Shown here one piece after another: positions 3,693 to 5,961 of a DNA stretch of 5,961 nt. The DNA is from Kiritimatiellia bacterium (GTDB taxonomy: Bacteria; Verrucomicrobiota; Kiritimatiellia; RFP12; UBA1067): NCBI GenBank assembly GCA_024405255.1, contig JAKSOY010000255.1, forward strand, positions 1-5,961, in the 5' to 3' direction. Position 1 is the first letter of the stretch. Each line of letters opens with the position of its first letter. Position numbers and translations under genes: made by a program. The notes under the pieces were generated by a model. The model made no database searches, was not told where the DNA came from, and saw only the letters and a list, made by a program, of their open reading frames with translations.

Positions 3693-5099
3693 ATGAAACA
3701 CCCTTATCAGATTCTTTTTGCTGTGCTGGGCGCGCTGCCGCTCTTCTGTGTCGCTGCTGACGCCGTTCAGACCCCTGTCGCGTCGACGAATCAGGTGGCC
3801 GCCGCGTCTGCGGTTGCGGCTCCTGTCGCGAAGGCCGAGGCTCCGGCGCCTGAAGCCAAAGCGCCCGCTATGAATGCGGTTGCGAAGGCTCCTGAGGTTA
3901 AAGCGCCTGCAACGAATGCCGTTGCGAAGGCCGAGGCTCAGGTGTCCGAGGCCAAGGAGCCTGTGACGAATGTGGTTGCGAAGAAGGCCGAGGCGCTGTC
4001 CGAGGCCAAGGCGCCGACGACGAATGCGGTTGCCGAGACATCGGCCAAGGCCCCTGCGGTGAGGGAGGCGGGTGCGACGAACGCCGTTGCGCAGGCGGCG
4101 GTCAAGGCCGATGCGAAAGACGAGGACGATGACGAGGCGGATACGAGTTCGGGTACGAATTCGGTGCCGACGGCCGCTGAAAAGCCGGAAGATCCGCGTT
4201 TCGCCCGCTATAAGACGATTCTCGACCGGATGCCGTTCGGTCCGGAGCCGCCGGGATTCGTCGACATTCCGGGTGGTGGTAGTGGTGCTTATGGCACTCC
4301 AGGCGGACAAAACGGTATAGGAACTGACGAAGTGCCGCCCGATGTGCAGGCGATGCTTTCGGGCGTGCGCATTTCGGCGCTCAATGTGACGCCGCGCGGA
4401 TCGATTGCCGTGGGCTTTACCGATTCGTCGAAGCAGCCGGCGGCGACCTACTACATGAAAGTCGGCGAGACGCGCGACGGCTGGACCATCAAGTCGGCCG
4501 ATCCGCACGAGATGACGGTGACGCTTGAACGCGATGGCGTGGAGGGCACGCTCAAGCTGGGCGAAGGCGCGGACCCGAATGCGAAGGGCGGAAAGGGCGG
4601 CGCGGGGCGTCCTGGCCAGCCGAACGCAATGGCCAATCGCGGCATGATGGGCATGCGTGGCGGTCTGCCGAACGGCGGCGGCTTCGGCGGACGTCCTTCC
4701 TGGGGCGGTGGCCGCGGCGGTTTCGGCGGCATGCGTGGCGGCATGCCGATGGCGGGTGCGAATCCCGACGGTGCGGCTGCGGCTGCGCCTAATGAAACGG
4801 CGGGTGACGCATTGGCGCGTTTGCGTCAGCGTCGGTTGCAGAAGGAAGCCGAGCGCCAGGCGGAGTCCGCGCGTCAGGCGGCGGCGGCCGAGCAGGCGAA
4901 GGCCGAGCGCGAGAAGGCGGCGGCCGATCGCGAGAAGGCGGCGGCCGAACGCGAGCAGCAGCGCCAGACGCTGATCCAGATTCAGGAAGAGCTGCGCCGT
5001 CAGCGCGAGGCGCGTGAACAGCAGCAGCAACAGCAGAATGAAACAGGCGCCGGAGCGGCACCCGCGCCCGCGCCTGTGGCAACGCCGCCCGAGGCGTAA
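3693..5099 (+). CDS. Mosaic secreted protein: Ala/TN-repeat region, conserved core, Gly-rich segment, coiled coil
   Basis: This 468-residue protein starts with a signal peptide (cleavage near VAA-D, 20-23). Residues 32-140 are Ala/Lys/Glu-rich with seven TN-x-VA-like motifs (from 32, 60, 74, 92, 110, 129 and 155), the later ones about 18 residues apart, followed by an acidic patch (143-150). A folded core spans about 169-292: RFARYKTILDRMPFG, a Gly linker (194-211), then beta-rich sequence ending LKLGEG. The Y-x-x-I-x-x-R-x-PF opening recalls GspC/PilP-type periplasmic proteins of secretion or pilus machines, a weak resemblance only. A Gly/Met-rich segment (297-355) and a coiled coil (about 371-442) follow, with three 21-bp/heptad repeats at 4902-4964, six Gln (443-448) and a Pro-Ala tail. 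Location is inferred as periplasmic or surface. The acyltransferase gene follows 14 bp later. The identity is unknown, but the coding call is strong. Confidence 0.85.
   Translation: MKHPYQILFAVLGALPLFCVAADAVQTPVASTNQVAAASAVAAPVAKAEAPAPEAKAPAMNAVAKAPEVKAPATNAVAKAEAQVSEAKEPVTNVVAKKAEALSEAKAPTTNAVAETSAKAPAVREAGATNAVAQAAVKADAKDEDDDEADTSSGTNSVPTAAEKPEDPRFARYKTILDRMPFGPEPPGFVDIPGGGSGAYGTPGGQNGIGTDEVPPDVQAMLSGVRISALNVTPRGSIAVGFTDSSKQPAATYYMKVGETRDGWTIKSADPHEMTVTLERDGVEGTLKLGEGADPNAKGGKGGAGRPGQPNAMANRGMMGMRGGLPNGGGFGGRPSWGGGRGGFGGMRGGMPMAGANPDGAAAAAPNETAGDALARLRQRRLQKEAERQAESARQAAAAEQAKAEREKAAADREKAAAEREQQRQTLIQIQEELRRQREAREQQQQQQNETGAGAAPAPAPVATPPEA
3786..4112 (+). repeat. Degenerate in-gene repeats encoding TN-x-VA-[K/E] units
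   Basis: Diverged DNA repeats of the form ACGAATGCGGTTGCG recur about every 42-57 bases and encode the TNAVA motifs of the secreted protein. Third-position differences show the copies are old or under protein-level selection. Confidence 0.6.
4902..4964 (+). repeat. Three 21-bp tandem repeats encoding coiled-coil heptads
   Basis: Units 4902-4922, 4923-4943 and 4944-4964 encode AEREKAA, ADREKAA and AEREQQR. The 21-bp unit equals one heptad, so copy-number change would lengthen the coiled coil by whole heptads without frameshift. Confidence 0.75.
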
Positions 5100-5113
5100 G
5101 GGAGTCGAGGACT

Positions 5114-5950
5114 ATGACGGAGACAACGCTTGAGCAATTCCGAGCCGAATTGCTCGCGACAGGTGGTTATGAAACGCCGCCCGACCGGTGTGCGCCGACA
5201 GTACGCAAACCGGGGCGTCTGACCACGCTGGGATTCGCGTGGAGCGTGTTGAGCGTTTTTGTGCGTAGCTCGATTGCGGAATGGCGCGGGAAGCTGAATA
5301 CGGACATCTGGGCGAAGTTCTGCTTCTACGCCGTGCAGAAGGCGGAGAGCTACGGGACGAAGGTGTACGCGGAAGGATGGAACAACCGGCGCGACTATCA
5401 GGGACCTGTCGTCTACCTGGCGAATCACATGTCCACGACTGAGACCACGCTGCTGCCGTTCGTTCTCCTGACCTACGGACCTTTCTCGACGGTGGTGAAG
5501 GCGTCCATCATCAACACGCCCGGACTCGGCAAGGCGGCGACGCACATGGGCCTCGTGCCGATTGGACGCACCAACCCGCGCGAGGACCTGATGACGATCT
5601 TCAATGTGTGCGGGGCGCGCATTCGCGACGAAAAGCAGTCCGTGCTCATCTTCGCGCAGGGAACGCGCGTGCCGGTGTTCGCACGCAAGGGCTGGAGTTC
5701 GATCGGTACGAAGCTCGCCGAAAAGACGGGCGTGCCGGTGGTGCCGATCGCCGTCAAGACGGACATCATGCCGACGCGTCCGGACGGCAAGGGCTTTTCC
5801 AAGGACTTTGGTACGGTCGATCCCAGCAAGGAAATCCGTCTTGCGTGCGGACCCGTGCTCACGGGATCGTCGCGCGAGATGCATCAGGCGTCTTTTGACT
5901 GGATTGCAACGAAACTCGAGGAGTGGGGACTGCCGACGGAGAGAGAATAG
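5114..5950 (+). CDS. Lysophospholipid acyltransferase, PlsC-like, with variant motifs
   Basis: This 278-residue member of the LPLAT/PlsC family (PF01553) is expected to transfer an acyl chain to a lysophospholipid at the inner membrane. Motif I is NHMSTTET (104-111), giving H105-x4-E110 instead of the usual H-x4-D. Motif II is represented by VPIGR (148-152), motif III by FAQGTR (180-185) with Gln in place of the usual Glu of EGTR, and motif IV by VPVVPIAVKT (207-216). Both changes match, from memory, a bacterial subfamily with NHMSxLET and FPQGTR, followed by KDFGxxDPSK as here (230-239). It is therefore probably a genuine subfamily and not a dead enzyme. A weakly hydrophobic segment (about 36-50) may attach it to the membrane. 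ATG 5114 is preceded by AAGGGAG (5098-5104). It is probably co-transcribed with the secreted-protein gene. The substrate is not predictable. Confidence 0.88.
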   Translation: MTETTLEQFRAELLATGGYETPPDRCAPTVRKPGRLTTLGFAWSVLSVFVRSSIAEWRGKLNTDIWAKFCFYAVQKAESYGTKVYAEGWNNRRDYQGPVVYLANHMSTTETTLLPFVLLTYGPFSTVVKASIINTPGLGKAATHMGLVPIGRTNPREDLMTIFNVCGARIRDEKQSVLIFAQGTRVPVFARKGWSSIGTKLAEKTGVPVVPIAVKTDIMPTRPDGKGFSKDFGTVDPSKEIRLACGPVLTGSSREMHQASFDWIATKLEEWGLPTERE

Positions 5951-5961
5951 GTTACAGGTTA
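5949..5961 (+). repeat. Start of an AGGTTAC heptamer array, cut by the window edge
   Basis: AGGTTAC (5949-5955) is followed by AGGTTA (5956-5961), where the window ends. The first two bases are part of the TAG stop of the acyltransferase gene. At least 1.9 copies are present, and more may follow outside. Confidence 0.45.

Noticed and set aside
3564..5030. 488-codon open frame on the minus strand, opposite the mosaic secreted protein gene
   Set aside because: The product is an Arg/Leu/Gly-rich low-complexity string, as expected from the reverse of Ala/Glu/Lys-rich high-GC codons. It also runs into the ATPase gene, has no ribosome binding site and no recognisable domain.
5000..5884. 294-codon minus-strand frame opposite the acyltransferase gene
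   Set aside because: It is rich in Arg and His with no domain, and the plus strand encodes a clear PlsC-family protein with motifs in order.

Overview
The window looks like chromosomal DNA of a high-GC PVC-group bacterium, most likely Kiritimatiellota/Verrucomicrobiota-like. The basis is a PEP-CTERM sorting tail on one secreted protein, runs of low-complexity secreted proteins, and gene ends decorated with short tandem heptamers. This placement is inference from sequence style, not from a marker gene. No rRNA, tRNA, CRISPR array or recognisable transposase is present.

Layout. (1) Positions 1-2124 hold three tightly packed plus-strand genes that look like one exported-protein operon: the C-terminal part of a protein truncated by the window edge; a signal-peptide protein with an apparent internal two-fold repeat; and a small PEP-CTERM protein. 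The gaps are 16 and 3 bp. (2) Positions 2118-2363 are a non-coding repeat island: a heptamer array that contains the stop codon of the PEP-CTERM gene, three copies of a 9-mer, two strong hairpins, a decayed protein-like stretch and a hexamer array. (3) Positions about 2364-3650 are a distinctly AT-richer module: an extended -10 promoter bracketed by two identical palindromic boxes, then a P-loop ATPase gene with a probable winged helix and a nuclease-like C-terminal tail. Base composition and codon use differ sharply from both flanks, so it is probably acquired. (4) Positions 3657-5950 return to high GC: a promoter placed so close to the start codon that the mRNA may be leaderless, a mosaic secreted protein, and a lysophospholipid acyltransferase (PlsC-like) 14 bp downstream. 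The last bases begin another tandem heptamer that again includes a TAG stop codon.

How the parts relate. The first three genes probably supply cell-surface or exported proteins, with the PEP-CTERM tail predicting processing by an exosortase encoded elsewhere. The ATPase module appears self-contained, with its own promoter and possible operators. The last two genes are probably co-transcribed, although a functional link between the secreted protein and the acyltransferase is not evident. The strongest candidates for something undescribed are the repeat-flanked ATPase module with its paired palindromes, and the habit of tandem heptamers running through gene stop codons.
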